Source: Linepithema humile
Lineage: Eukaryota > Arthropoda > Insecta > Hymenoptera > Formicidae
Direction: 5' to 3'
NCBI RefSeq assembly: GCF_040581485.1
Contig: NC_090134.1
Span: 15,119,501-15,183,500 of the forward strand
Length of the DNA stretch: 64,000 nt
The translations under genes and the position numbers were made by a program. A model generated the notes under the pieces. That model was not told the DNA's origin, did not search any database, and saw only the letters and a list, made by a program, of their open reading frames with translations. Of this stretch, positions 12,545 to 26,400 are shown one piece after another. Within the stretch, counting starts at the first letter, position 1. Each line of letters starts with the position of its first letter.

Positions 12545-14089
12545 CGAAGACAGCTCGTGACGACGCAAAGCGCCGAAATTAGTGTCGGCGTCATACGCGA
12601 CTCTTGCTAGTCTCGATACCGTAAAAGAATTCTCTGGTGACGACGTAAACATTCTTTCAACGTGTCGGCACACTGATGCGATTTCCAATTTTCGACAGAC
12701 GCAATACAGAAAGAATGCGTTTCGAATCTCACGCCTCTGTTGACGTTAAAAGGTATAATTAGTTCGTAATCATATCTTTAATTGATTGCAGATTTTATTT
12801 GTCTGATATAAGCATTGCAAAATGATTATCGTAGATTGATAATCAAATGATTATTTATTTATATCCGTTGATAACGATGCATTAATTTATCAAATAACGG
12901 TAATTTTTCTATAAGAAATTTCGACAATATTGTCCTTAGAAAATTGTTTTTGTCATTGATTAAAATTCACTTTGATGACGATCATAGATTTTTATGAATA
13001 GATTCACGTCAAATGATGTCTCGTTAATTTTCTGACGAGCGTTATTGACTTTAAAGAGACCTTTTAATTTAGCATGCAGCCTAATTAATCAATTAATACC
13101 GTAAAAATCGTATTATCCGTCATTACAACTCATTGAACATCTTACGTCATTTCAATCACTCTTGTTTTCATACTTTCCAGTATGAATATTTATTCTTCTA
13201 CATAAAACATGACAAATTATTTCAAATACACTACAGATCTTTTTAAAAAAATGATAAAAACTGTCGTACAAATCGAAAACATTACTTTTGCACCTGTAAA
13301 CTTAATTTTGTCTTTCTTTTATATCTATAAGTACAGATAGTTCTCGAAATGCGTGCGTGTGAACTTACTAGATTGTTCGATTGCGGAGGTTATTTATAAG
13401 GAAACGATCACACGAGTTTATTAGTCATGCTCTATTGTGGATGATTCGTTTTGTATCATTTTCGACATCACATCTCGCCTACGCGCAATCTTTATATGAA
13501 CAAATTTTACGTTCCGTTTTCACGTGATGGAATAATTTGTTTTAATACAAAAATTAATCCGACCACAATGTGTCGAAAAGTTGATACGTTTATCTTATGA
13601 GAAAATTTTTAACGAAAAACAATTCAAGTCTTTTAAACTTGATAACGTATACATAAGGTTTGCTGTTTTTTTTCTTTTCTCAGAAAGATAGCCAACATAT
13701 ATTCGCGAATATCATTAATACGCGACAATGTGTCAATTAAATATTTTCAAACCCTTCTAAATAATTTCAAATAAGTGCTTATTTTTTTGAAAAACAAAGT
13801 ATAGTGATTCAAAGTGGCGGCATCTATAACTGACAAAATACCGAAGTGCGCTTTTTCATCTTACGCGGAACGCTGCGGCGATACTTCTCCGTCCATCTCA
13901 TCTCGGCTTCTATCTAATTTTTCGTTAATAGTACTCTCATTTTCAGCGATTAATACTTAATTAAATTTAGAGTCGTCAATGAGAGCATGTCAAACTTCGC
14001 GACCGACCGCGTGGCGTAGTCACGAGGCAAATCGAGCACGGCGCCGAGCACGCACGAACGTGGCCGAACTCCTACGAGGTTTCACCGGC
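12545..14089. other. upstream region of the HspB8 gene
   Basis: Noncoding as far as I can see. It becomes GC-richer just before the promoter at 14090. Short inverted TTCnnGAA half-sites of the heat-shock-element type occur (for example TTCTCGAA near 13340), but no convincing array of three adjoining nGAAn units was found. Confidence 0.4.
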
Positions 14090-14123
14090 TATTTAAGGGG
14101 TAGCCGGCGAGCCGCGCTCATTC
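14090..14123 (+). promoter_or_regulatory. core promoter of the HspB8-type gene (TATA box plus initiator)
   Basis: TATTTAA at 14090-14096 and TCATTC at 14118-14123. If transcription starts at the A at 14120, the first T of the TATA box is at -30, the standard insect spacing. The 5' UTR would then be 146 nt, unspliced up to the ATG at 14266. The spacing makes a chance match unlikely, but no transcript has been seen. Confidence 0.7.
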
Positions 14124-14265
14124 CTTAGGCGAGACGAGATACGAGTAGATATACGTGTGCGACGTCCAACGTATTTTTTCGCGATCGAATCGTGTTTGAC
14201 GAGCACGAACCCTCGTTAAGTGATACAGTGATAAGAGACACATAGTGTTTAACTCGGGCGAAAAC

Positions 14266-17200
14266 ATGGCCGACAGTGGTATCAAGCGTAACATTCCCAT
14301 CAAGCTCGGTGATTTCAGCGTGATCGACACCGAATTCTCTAATATACGCGAGCGCTTCGACGCCGAGATGAAAAAGATGGAGGACGAGATGTCGCGGTTT
14401 CGCAGCGAATTGATGAACCGCGAGAGCAACAACTTCTTCAAGAGCACCACCAGGTACATTAGAGATCCGAGTTCTCTCGCGAAACGCATAACCTCTTTTC
14501 CGGCCATAACGCCGGTTATATTTCTCATACGTTCTCACGCGTTGCTCTACGATAAATTTCACTATATGCGTAACATTTTACTCGTTGTCGAGGATTTTTC
14601 TTCAAACGTGTTACGGTTTAATTCGAAAGCATTGAATATTTGTTTTGTTTATATCTACTTCCGCGAAGTCGAACTTATGTGCATGTTTACGCGCGGGATG
14701 CCAATACTGTTAGCGTATTGCGTAGCAAAACATCAATGCGATCCTTTCAGAAATTTTTGCGCAAAGAAACTTATTGCGCTTTTGTGTACGTTGCAGAGAG
14801 AAATCGATAAAAGTTGATTTATGTCGTAATTAGTAATACAGTCGGCATTGAAAGTATTGATCTTTCTGTAAAACAACATAATGCCATTTGTCGTAGCTGC
14901 GTAGTGTGAGATCAGAGAGAACGTTGAAAAAGGGATCTTTATTTCGTTATTTTTATATGTTGAATATTTTATTATTTTCGCACTGGTTGTATCTATAATG
15001 CGACAGGCTTTATCTCTCACGTATTTTAAAAGCATCATTTTTCTTCGCTCGCGCGACGTGATGCATTGTCCAGCATTGAAATTACTGGCGATCGAACATC
15101 GTTGACTTAACGACGATCAATCACAGGTTAGGCATTGATTTGCAATATATCTGAAAATACATTGTTTTACGTAATAAAAATTCATGAATCTCTCGATCGC
15201 TGATATTTTATAGTTTCGTCAGTTGATTGAAAAAATTATTCGTCGACTGATCGATCGCATGTGTTTATCATGTAAACGCAATGTTCAATCATAATTTATT
15301 TCTCAAGCATTATTGTAATAAATATATTAAAGTACTTTGATGATACTTCTGACACGTTAAAATACAAGATAAATTAATAGATAAGAAAAGCTGATACAAT
15401 ATTATCTGCATACAATTTTAAAAGATATCACAAGTCGATGATTTGCGTAATTAATTTACGTTGTCGTTACCTTATTGAAAATTGAAATGTGTATTCTAAT
15501 CTTATCAGGTGTGCTAGCAGTAAATGTCATCACATTACAGTACATTAAAAAGATTAATAGCCGAACGGTTTCTTGTTGACGTGGAAATGTCATTCGCAAA
15601 GTGCGTTCGCAAAAACGAAGTTTGTGTAGATTTTTCAATAACGCGATTGAAATGCTCCAGCGATTCGCAGATTAGCTCAGCATTTTTGTATCGATACAGT
15701 CGTTTCGTGCATTTCAGTATCGTACCTGCTATTTATAGAGATTCCGTCACTGCATTCGCAGACCAGAAGCCCCCTTTGGCGTCTCAACCGCGCGTACGCC
15801 ACGGGGAGCGAAGCGGATAATCTCGGGGCGTATACACGCTGGAAATTTGCATACAAACTAAGGCGGCTGCTTCGTTACTAAAATTGCATAATTTTTACAA
15901 TAACAGTATTTGCATATATCGAAAGCGTACAAGTAATCTTATGCGGTTATTTGTGCTTTTGAATCCTCTTCATCTTTTACGCGTTCCTTTTACGCGTTTC
16001 TTACGCACACCTTGCAACATTTTTTTCATTAAAATATAAAACTTTAATTAAAATATAAAACAAAACCGTTTGGCATACTTAGATTTTACATTGCGATTGT
16101 TTGTTTTCTACAAGCTGTTTTTACGGTCGGCGGTCCAACGCGACTGAAATTGAAATTTTACATGGCAGTTTAATGGCATGGGGATTTAATTGTTTTGTTA
16201 CATAATAATATTCGTGTTAAACTCCGCATATTTTATGCGCATTCTTGTGGGAAATGTGGCTATACGTGCTGCTCGCGGAATAACAATCGGTATCTATTAC
16301 GCAATTACGTTGGATGCGTCTCGTTGGATGCACACAACGGACGCGTTCACTGCAGTTTGGTGACGCACCGATGAGAACATACGATTGCACCTGCTGGATG
16401 CAACATTACGGTTATTTCAAAATATTTACTTGAAGAAATCAGATAAAAACATGATAAGAAGAAATTATAACGATAAAATTCCCGTTCTTTAATTTCGCGA
16501 TTCTTATTTCGAAATAATTAACACACTTTAGACATTTTACTCATCTTTTGGAAAAATATTGTCTTAGAAATCGCATTTCTTGAAATCGAAGGCGTTATTT
16601 ACATATCGGATATCGGATTAACGTCACTTTCCCGATCTATTTTTCGAGACGAGATTAACATCTGTGCTGAAAAATATATAACTTTAGCATCACGTTATTA
16701 CGTCACCTTGACATTGGTGTACCATCGCGGATAGTTTCCCCACTACAGGAGCACTGGAATCAAGCACTAAATCGTGGTGTAGGAAAGGTGAGGAGCTTGC
16801 AGGGATCCTGCAAGCGATTTTACGCAGTAATTTTTGCGACATCGCGGCTACTGCATCGCTACCGCGTTTCAAAGCGCGGCGCGCTCGGTCGTGAACAGTC
16901 GAGTTTGGTTCCTCCCCGCCGGCAAGGATCACCGGGACGATCCGCGATGATCCTGGACGAGGATCTCTATCCACCCAGGCATAAAACAGTGCTCCAATTC
17001 CGGTACGTTGGCGATAATTCGCATCCGATACATTACGCAATCCGAATTAACCGATCAGTTAATCAAATATCATCTTCCGTCGTCGTGATTTTTTAAATTA
17101 TATATATATAATTTGAAAACACGCGAGTCGAAGAAACATGCGTCATCGCCATTAGCGTACGGATTCTAACACGTCTATAAATATGCGTCGTGGCAAACAA

Positions 17201-20200
17201 GTGCTCGATATTGATCGTGTATTCTTGATGAATCGCTTGTGGGAAGTATGGTCCATTACGAAGTCCGAATAATCATGTGTGCTTGACGTAATGCTCGCGT
17301 TCAGGGACAGTTACTGCAAATAGACAAGTGTGTATGGCACATCGTGCAGAGTGTCGGCGAGTCTTCAGCGCAAACCTTTTTTTTTTTACACGTGGACTGT
17401 GAACCTGTCTAGCAAGATATATAGCTGTCGACTCTTCACGCACTTAACTTTTTTTTTCTATTGCCGCTTGAATTCAACTTTTCTGCGTACAATCGGCTTA
17501 TACATTTCAAGTCTGCGCATTAATTTAGAATTGCAAAATTATTTTGTGATTTAGCGTCATTAATCACTAAATGCTAAATGATTGAAGCGTCGAGAAACGG
17601 TTTTATATCAAGTCGATAAATACATTCGTCGAATTACATTTCAATAGCAAGTATCTTTCGTGTAAATTTCCCATTTTACAGTAGAAAACTTACAGTGAGA
17701 ACTCATCGTTGCGATATGAATAATAACAAAGGTTTGACAGATCCGACAAGTTTGTGATGCCTTCGGATAGACGGGCGGATCTTTAGACAGCGTGTCAAGA
17801 TTCGAGCAACAGGAAATTACCTCTTGTAGGCAGGGCAATAGCATGTTAGTTGACTTTGGCGAACTATGCTAAACTTCATGCTTGAACCTCCGCGGACGAT
17901 TGACGTACCGTCGGTAGTTATGGCCTTTCGAAGGCTCGAGTAACACGATGCATGCGTGCCAAAGGGAGATTCACCTTAATTCACTCTCACATGCACGCGC
18001 CATTGTTTCAGAGTATTGCGTATCGTCTTACTGTTTCACAATGTCGGGCTATGTGTGACTGTGAGTTGAATGATTCGTAGACTCTCAGCCGTTCATCGCG
18101 TAATTGCTAAATGTGGTTCCGCTGAAACTCGCTCGATTATCTCATTTGATAGAATCAATTAATTAGACACGATTCGCGGTGTAGATGACGCAAGTGATTA
18201 TCTTTCTCATCATTTGCCGAGCAAGCATCTTAATATTTTTTTTTATACGTTTTACAAAATGTTTCAATTTCCGTGAAAATTTAATAGAGTTGAAAAATTA
18301 TTTTTAATCACATTCCTTGGTTATTTTATAAATCAGATTTTTACACGTTACAATTCGATTGACAATGAAATCGATGGTACAATCGTGTGAACAAATTATA
18401 TAATATAATAACGCGATGATAGCATTTAAAGTTGCTTCGCCATTATTCACGTTTTGTTTGCCCTTTTCACTCCGACGAGCCACGTTTTGTAAGAACCTGC
18501 TCGTTATGCCTGACCTCCCTCGATTGCACGAGACAAGATCCGAGACCTTTCTCTTGTCTGGCATAATTATTCTCTGCCGCATTCTACCATTCTTTCTCAC
18601 GTAACTTTTCTGCGGTTTTACTTTAACACTTTCGCGCTTCCTGCTAGCGGAGATCTCGTGATATTTAAACATTTGCAGAATGGATTCGATTAAGTCTGTG
18701 TATGTTTTGATTTTCCGAGAAAAAAAGCATATAAATTATATAATGCATTTCTGTTCCCGACAACAGATTTGTCGGAAAGTCTCGTAAAACCTGATAGAAA
18801 AATATATTTATTGTCTCATTATTCGATAATAATAGACTTCTTCGTACAGTGAAAACGGAAAACAGCAGTTACTGCTGTTAAACACGTTATGTCGCGTGAT
18901 GGGATACAGTGACATTTTGTTCTTAGAATCGTTCCGCTGTCACAGAATTTATTCGGCCATCACGAAACTTTACAAATGTCATGCGCGGTGTTACAATCCT
19001 TTGGAACGTTTACTCCCGCCGGATTGTGTTTTCTTTTTCAAAGACAATTTTCACATCTAGTAAAATAAAATATTTTATTCGGAAGGTCAAAAAAATAAAT
19101 TTAGAACGGTTTTATATGTAATCATCCTCGCGGCAAGCGCGACAATGACGACATGATGACGTATTCTTTATAGTGGTGGATCGATGGCTTCCACGAAGAC
19201 GAAGTAAGATTTGCCGGTTATCGACATTGTGATATTTGAAGCGATATCATTTCGCATGTAGCTACAAATAGTCTTATTTTTATCAGCACGGAGATAAACA
19301 CATGATAGATCAGTCGCGAAACCCCTCCGAGCCGTTAATAAGTTTAACATAGATTATCGGCAATAATTAGTGTCGCTCTCCGTTGGAGAAAGGTTCACCT
19401 AGATAAACCCAGGTACCGATCTGAAAACTTTTATTTAGCCGTGCGAAGAATTTTTATGAATTTAGAAAGAATATATATTTGTCGAGTGCGCTTATTAATT
19501 AATTTATTTGTGCAAATAATTTGCACGTAGCTTTTATGGTTAATTTGCTGCGTGTTGACGTGTGTCGATTGTCTTATTGCTTCTTGTATCGTTATTGTTT
19601 GAAGCGGATTCTCCAGCCTTTGAAGATAATTTAGATTTAGGGGTGTTATATTATTTGCGCCAATATATACGCGATTAGATATCGATTAAGGAAAAGTTTA
19701 GCGCTTAATTTATATAATTTATTTTCACCTTTAATTTTACAATTTGCCAAATTTTAAGATGCGGACGTAAAGATACGATAAAAGATTATAAATTTTATAA
19801 GAATATGTTTTCAGCAGTCCAACTTTTTGAACTGAAATAAAAGTGTTAAGATTACAAAAAAAAAACAACAATAAATTAAAGAAAAATAAAGATATGACAG
19901 TTTTAGTCAAGTGATCTTGCTTGAAACATCGCTCACTGATTGTTTCTTGGCGTAAATAAACTTATTGCTCAGATGATTGAAGACGCTTCATAATTAAAAA
20001 TACAGCTCAATGTTAATTTATTAATATAATACATAACGTGATGTTTAGTTTGAAGCGATATTATTTTGCTAAAAGTTGTGATTGGAGATTGTTAGTTCAA
20101 TGACACCGACAATTTCACAAGCACAATCAATAGCAACTGAAACATTTGCTTTCTTGACGATAAGAACAAAAGTAGACGTAACGAAATGAATAATGAACTC

Positions 20201-23200
20201 GTAAATGGATTTTGGACAGTTTGTTATTAATCGAAAAAGAATCGGCGTTTGTTAGAGAAAATAACAAATAGCAAAAGAAATTATTTACCGTTGGTATCAG
20301 AAGAATTAAAAAAAAAATCCAGAAATTATAAGAAACAGAGATGAATCGCATGTGCAGAGCGATTGTACCGCCAAGAAACACAGGAGCAGAAGTTAACGCG
20401 ATGGCGCGGATTAACAATAAATCTGGATGAAATCTTTGCAACCACTAGAGTTAACCGATAATAATAATAACAATAACCCCTCTTCCTGCGCTCGACTACC
20501 GAATGGCTCTCTGCATTGGCACGTTGGTGACTAACCATGAAGTCGGCATCACACGAGCAGCAGCGAGCATCGCACATCGACGACCTCGAAGACCGAAGGT
20601 TGGGACAAGATCGACCCTGCAGCACCGTCGAAGCAATCCGCGTTCGACAGCTTCAAAAGGTGACGCTATCGTAGAGAAAAAAAAAAAAAAAGAACGAACA
20701 GAAAAGCACGAGTCGGTCGACGTAGAGACGACCAATTAATAGGATCGGAAAAAATGTCATCGCAAAGGCGCGCACTTTTTCATTAACTTCGTAAAGCTTG
20801 CCAAAGAACCAAGTAGATTGACACTTTGCGCTGAAATAGCGCACGGTGCTAGTAAATTAATCCGCACCTTAAATTGTTTCCCAAACGGAATGTTCATCCT
20901 GCACTGTGCCGTTTATTTCTCATGTAACCCTTTGTAGGATGAACCTGAAGAGAAAAAAATATTTAACGAGTACTTTGCATTGGAATATATACGTTTAATT
21001 ATTCTCAAACGTTAACGAATCATTAGTATTCATTTAAGTTATTCATTGCATTAGGCTAGCGTATTGGAAAAATTGGAAAATTGTAATAAATAACAAAATG
21101 TATACAGCAAGTGATAAGAAAACGTTACATCACCTTTTTCTACGAAGGGTTAACGCAGTTGTAATCGCGCGAGAGCGAGTGCAACGAAAAAAAAAAAGAC
21201 GAATATCCGCACGTTTTGTGACCTCGCACTCGGGAACGATGGAGATCGTTGCCCTTTTGACACGATTCACACTTCACGTTCCTTACGATTCCACACAGGC
21301 CATAATGTTGCGTTCGAATAACATTTTTAATTAACGCTAGCAAAGCCAAAGCGAACGTTTTTAATTACTAATTAGAATTTTAAGTATATATGTATGTGTG
21401 TATCTTAATTTCTACTGCATTAAAAGTTTAAACCCTTTTTCGCTTCTCCCATTTTCAGCGGCAACAGGAATTGTCGCGTGAAATATATTAGGCATTTAAG
21501 CGCCGGCACTTTCAGTGTTAACACCATTAATGCACGACTTTTAATTAATGTCAGCCTCTGGCGTGTGTTTATACTTTTCGTCCGTCACCTTGTCGCCACG
21601 GGTAAGGCTTCAGATTATCGCACCTACTTGTAGTACGGCCAACAGGTTTCACGTTAGTGTCACGGACATCCAGCGTCGCTATATCACTGTTATCAATGTG
21701 TTCGACATTTCATTGTTCATTTAGAATTTTTGTTCACACACGAGCGTGTATAATCATCGGCGATAACCGAAGTTTTCCTTTTTAAATTACAGCACCACCA
21801 CGCAACAGAGCACTCAGAATAGCAGTTCCTTGAGTCCTCACCATGACCATACCTGGCTGGAAGGCCTCAACAGTCCTCTCATCCAGGACGAGGGTGACAA
21901 CAAGATGTTGAAGCTGCGCTTCGACGTGTCGCAGTACACGCCCGAGGAGATCGTCGTCAAGACTGTGGACAACAAGCTACTGGTGAGTAAGATTTCTGCA
22001 TTTAAATATTGCATTTAACTGCGTTTACGAGCGTTCGCACTGCGGGCTTGATAATAAAATTTCTTTTATTGATATACGAAAATATTTAATATTTTGTTTT
22101 AATAAAACTATCGTACTCGGTGGCTGAAGGCTGCCTTTAGTCGTCTCTCACGCGCGGATCAATGCGTTCGGGCACTAGATTGCTATACGAGTCTGAAACT
22201 TGGAATTTATCGCTCTGCGACTCTTCTCGGTTCATCTAGCGAGCGCAGAAAAGCACACCGCGGCAAGCCGAAATTATTATACGGTTGACTCATCGCACGC
22301 ACGATGCGCGCCGAAACGGTCTCTTGCACAACTTGGCAAGATGCAAATCGGGTTCAAGTTTTTGCGCAATTGGCGGGGATTGGCGCGACACAAAGTTGCT
22401 CGTCATGCATAATATACCGGCGTAATAGCGGCGAAGTCAAATTATCGAAATTGCGTGCCGTCGTATGGTTTTTCGTCGATTAATTTGCAATTTGCGTTTG
22501 CCGCTAGAATCGTTTACCGGTAATCGCCGATTACGATACGCGTCTTTATGTTTAGATGGAAAACTCGAGATTTAAACGAACATGCAATCAAGTATGAAAA
22601 TACCATGTTCCAACCCTCTTTCAAAAAATTTGCATTTAAATTGTACTCGGCGGAATGGACAGGAAGTAATCTCGCGGTGAGAAATGCAGAGCGCTTACGA
22701 ATCTTCATGAACTGCATAGAGTGTTGTAATTGTTCGCGTTACGTCACTTCCCGCCGGAAAGCTGGCTTCATCGAGTGAATTCGCACGGAATAAAGTTTTC
22801 GCTGCTGTCTTTCGCGCAATTACGTCTTGTTTGAACGCGGCCAGTTCATAGTGAATTAGCGAGTTTATGGAAACTCGCGCTCTCCCTTCGCGTCTCAATA
22901 AATTAGGATTTTACGCGGGAAGTAGAATATCGGAGCTAGAATTTCTCGAAATTTCTAACGCGCGTCCTCTTCGCGAGCTCCTTCTCTAACGTTCTCTCAC
23001 GTTCTCTCGTACCGACCTGGACGGAAATAACTGGCGCCGAAAATAAATTCACGCCACTCGTCACACCGGGCGGTCCGGAATAATGTTCGGCCATTGTAAA
23101 CGAACAAGCTGAAATGCGGCGCGACGCGATTATGAATTACACAAGAGACACAATTCTTTTCGCGCAATTTCAACAATAACGCGGACATTACAATTTAATA

Positions 23201-23436
23201 AAAATACTGAATTTTTTTTTACGGTAATTTAGCGAGTCAGGAAATCATTAATCTTTGTGCATTAGTTTTTTATGCGCATACGCGAAATAAATAATTACGT
23301 ACATCGCAAGGAAGTATTAAATTTAATTGCGCATAAGGACGTTGTTACTCGTTGACACGCAATATCCGCTCACCGTTTTTGTAACATAAGACAGTAATCA
23401 GGTTATCTGCTTATTTCAATAAAAGAAATAAAGTGG

Positions 23437-23477
<41 letters not shown>

Positions 23478-26400
23478 GGATGAATATTGCAAAAATTCTA
23501 CTACCGTTATGCATGCTTAGACGGTGAGGTCATTGTACCGTCGTACTCTTATTCATTGACGAAAGGAAGATCATAACGATGAAAGATCCATCGGTGAACA
23601 AGGCACGGTATTATTCTAATTTATTCGATAAACGCTCGGTCGTTCGAACGGATGCTCTTTCATTTCAATTTCACGACCTTCTAAAAATTCATAACTGGTA
23701 CCACGAAAGCGTATCCTGTACAAAGTATTTTAAAAGTCGCATGGTTTATTTGAACACTCGACTTCTTTTTAGATTTATTATTTGCTCAATTTTTATTAAC
23801 ATTTGTTACAAATGAGAAATCTTTTCTTCTGTAATATTATTCGATGTATCACAGTTATTGAAAAACAATAACCGCCGTTTTTCTCAGCGTTGCCTCGAGT
23901 AGTTTGTAGCAGTTCAGTGAAACCTATGTGCTGTGTCAAAACATTCTGCGTGTTTGTCTGTATGTCAACCTAAGGAGGTACGTTCTTTTGTTGACTCGTT
24001 CTCATTCACATTCATTGTGAATCATTTTATCTTTCTACAACAAGATCGTGCTAGTGCATAATTCGAATAATTCATCTACTGTACTCTTATTTATTATTTT
24101 ATCACCGCCGGTAATTTTTTGCACGATCAATTTTTCTTCTTCCACTTTGTTGAGAAAAACATCGGCCATTTATCTTCGCTACGGTCCTCCTCTTTTGAAA
24201 TAATTTCGAGGGAACGAGAGCAGTCTTCCATAAATGGATTCGCCGGACGAAACTTGACGGCACAAAGAAACTGCTCGAAACTTGTCTTATATCGTGGTCA
24301 GGGTCTGACGAATTCAGGTCGACCGCGCACCACGGTCCTTAAAGGGCTTGATCAAGGACGATGTTCCGAAGGACAAGCGGTCCAGGTCGGGATGCGTACG
24401 GTAGTAGAGCGTTTCGCGAGTTTTACGAGCAGTGACGTCATCGCAAAAGCGACGAGAAGACGTATCTTTGTCTCTCCTTTTTCGTCGCTCCATAGCGTGT
24501 AATCTAGCTAACATAAGTTGAATGTACTTTGATGGAGATTTAATTGGCGGCTTAATCTCGGATGTATTTAAAGTTGGTAATTGAAGAACTGCGGTAATTG
24601 GTTGATAATTGAAAAGGAATGTTCTATTAAGTGTTAGTTGGGGAAGATGTGATTCAAATTTTTTCCGAAATTTATGTACGAGAAATGTTATCAATAAACA
24701 CACTGAAAGTATCGCATGTTTGCTGATTTTTGTTTGTTCCGGTTGTTTTTTTCAGAAAAAAATTTTGTTTTGAAAGTTTATTTTAAATTACACGGGCATT
24801 CAATCGATTTTTAAAAGCTTTCGAATCTATTTTACAATTATTCACACGAAGGCAGAAGTGGAAATAGGAACGTCAAAATTCGTAGTTATATTTAGTTCGT
24901 GAGTCAGAGTTGCCAGTGGCTTATGTTATTTTCGAGAATCACCGTTTCGAAATTTCGGATAGCAACTATCGCGACTAACTATTGGCGTTGAAAATATTTT
25001 AATATAAACATCTCCTTCCACAAACTAAAAGAATTAAATCAATTGTATGACGATACTATAAAATTGCTACAACTGCAGGATAAAATATTTCAGAAATTGT
25101 TGAAAAATATAAATATAATATAGAGATGTTAAATTTTTATGAGAAATTTGTATGATTTTTTTTTTTCAAGACATTCAAAGCCGATAATATTGATTAAATC
25201 ACCGTGACATCATCATGCGTAACCCAGATTTCGTTGCCGAGTTCGTGCCACGCGAATCGGGGGTGCTGAAATTTGGCAAATCGGTCGTTCCAATGACTAG
25301 TAGTGGTTACAGCTGGTAGGATTGCGTAATGCTCGCCTCCCGTAAGACGATATCCGTCGCGAAAACTTAGATCTTGCGAAGAGTTGAGTTACCGTAGTTC
25401 GTTCGTTCTCGTCGTGTCTCTTTCCTTCCCGCCTTTCTCTTCGCTCATTCTTTCCTTTGCTCTCGCAAGGGTCTCGCGAGGTCTAAGATTACCCGTGCAT
25501 GCTTTTCTTCGTGGTTTTCGTCTTTTGCAGTCGGCACGATCGATATCCCGAGCGTAGCAACAAGAGAATTGCGTTAGCGGAGTGAAGGGAGGGGAGGGAT
25601 GACCGCTGCCACAGCGAAATCTATTTCGTGACTTGCCTATCGGGAAAAGAAATCCCGGTACTTGGGATCGATTTACGTTAACGTGACCCGTATTTGTCGA
25701 AGATATTCCGAGACAGACAATCGACTGTAGCTGGAAACGATTCTTTCTTTACTCGGGTTGCGGAAGAAAGATTCGATAAATATGAAAATCTAGATATATT
25801 CAATTGGTGATCAATTATTTTGAATCATTTTCTTTTCTGATATTATAACAATTTACAGAAAAACAAATTGCTTTTACAATTGATATGTGACTGATGCAAG
25901 AAATTAGTGAAAAATTATTTATAAAAATTTATTAAAAAAACTAAACAAATTAATATCTTCATTGCGTCTCGATATTTGCATCACCGTTTATTAAATAGAA
26001 CGGCTGGGAGAAGCAGTGCCAAGAAATTTATGCTCGAAAATTATGCAGGACATACGCGCCTCGGAATTAAATACGAAACCGCCGGTCTTGTAATGATAAA
26101 CAAAGAGGAGCGCTAAGGACGTACAATGCAAACATAGGTAAAGTCCAGCCCAATTTTTCACGTGACGCAAGGTTAAGGCCGGTTTATTTCGTTTGTTGGC
26201 ACGTATCGCAGACGACTGCGGATAGGTTCGCGGTCGTTGGTCGGTCGGTCTTTTGGGTAACGTGATGGAAGACACTTCGAGAAGCGAACCGGAGCGAATC
26301 AAGTCCAAGCGGGTATAACTCATTAGCGGCTTTTACGTAATGCAATTAGCATGGCAGGCCTCGCCTACCGCTTGCGACTCTGCCTTTGATGTGTTTGCCG

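Noticed and set aside
12344..12688. 114-codon minus-strand frame
   Set aside because: It lies across a plus-strand promoter-like block and has no recognisable similarity.
14266..14817. 190-residue reading straight through exon 1 of the HspB8 gene
   Set aside because: Only the first 62 residues are conserved. The rest reads through the GTACAT donor into the intron.
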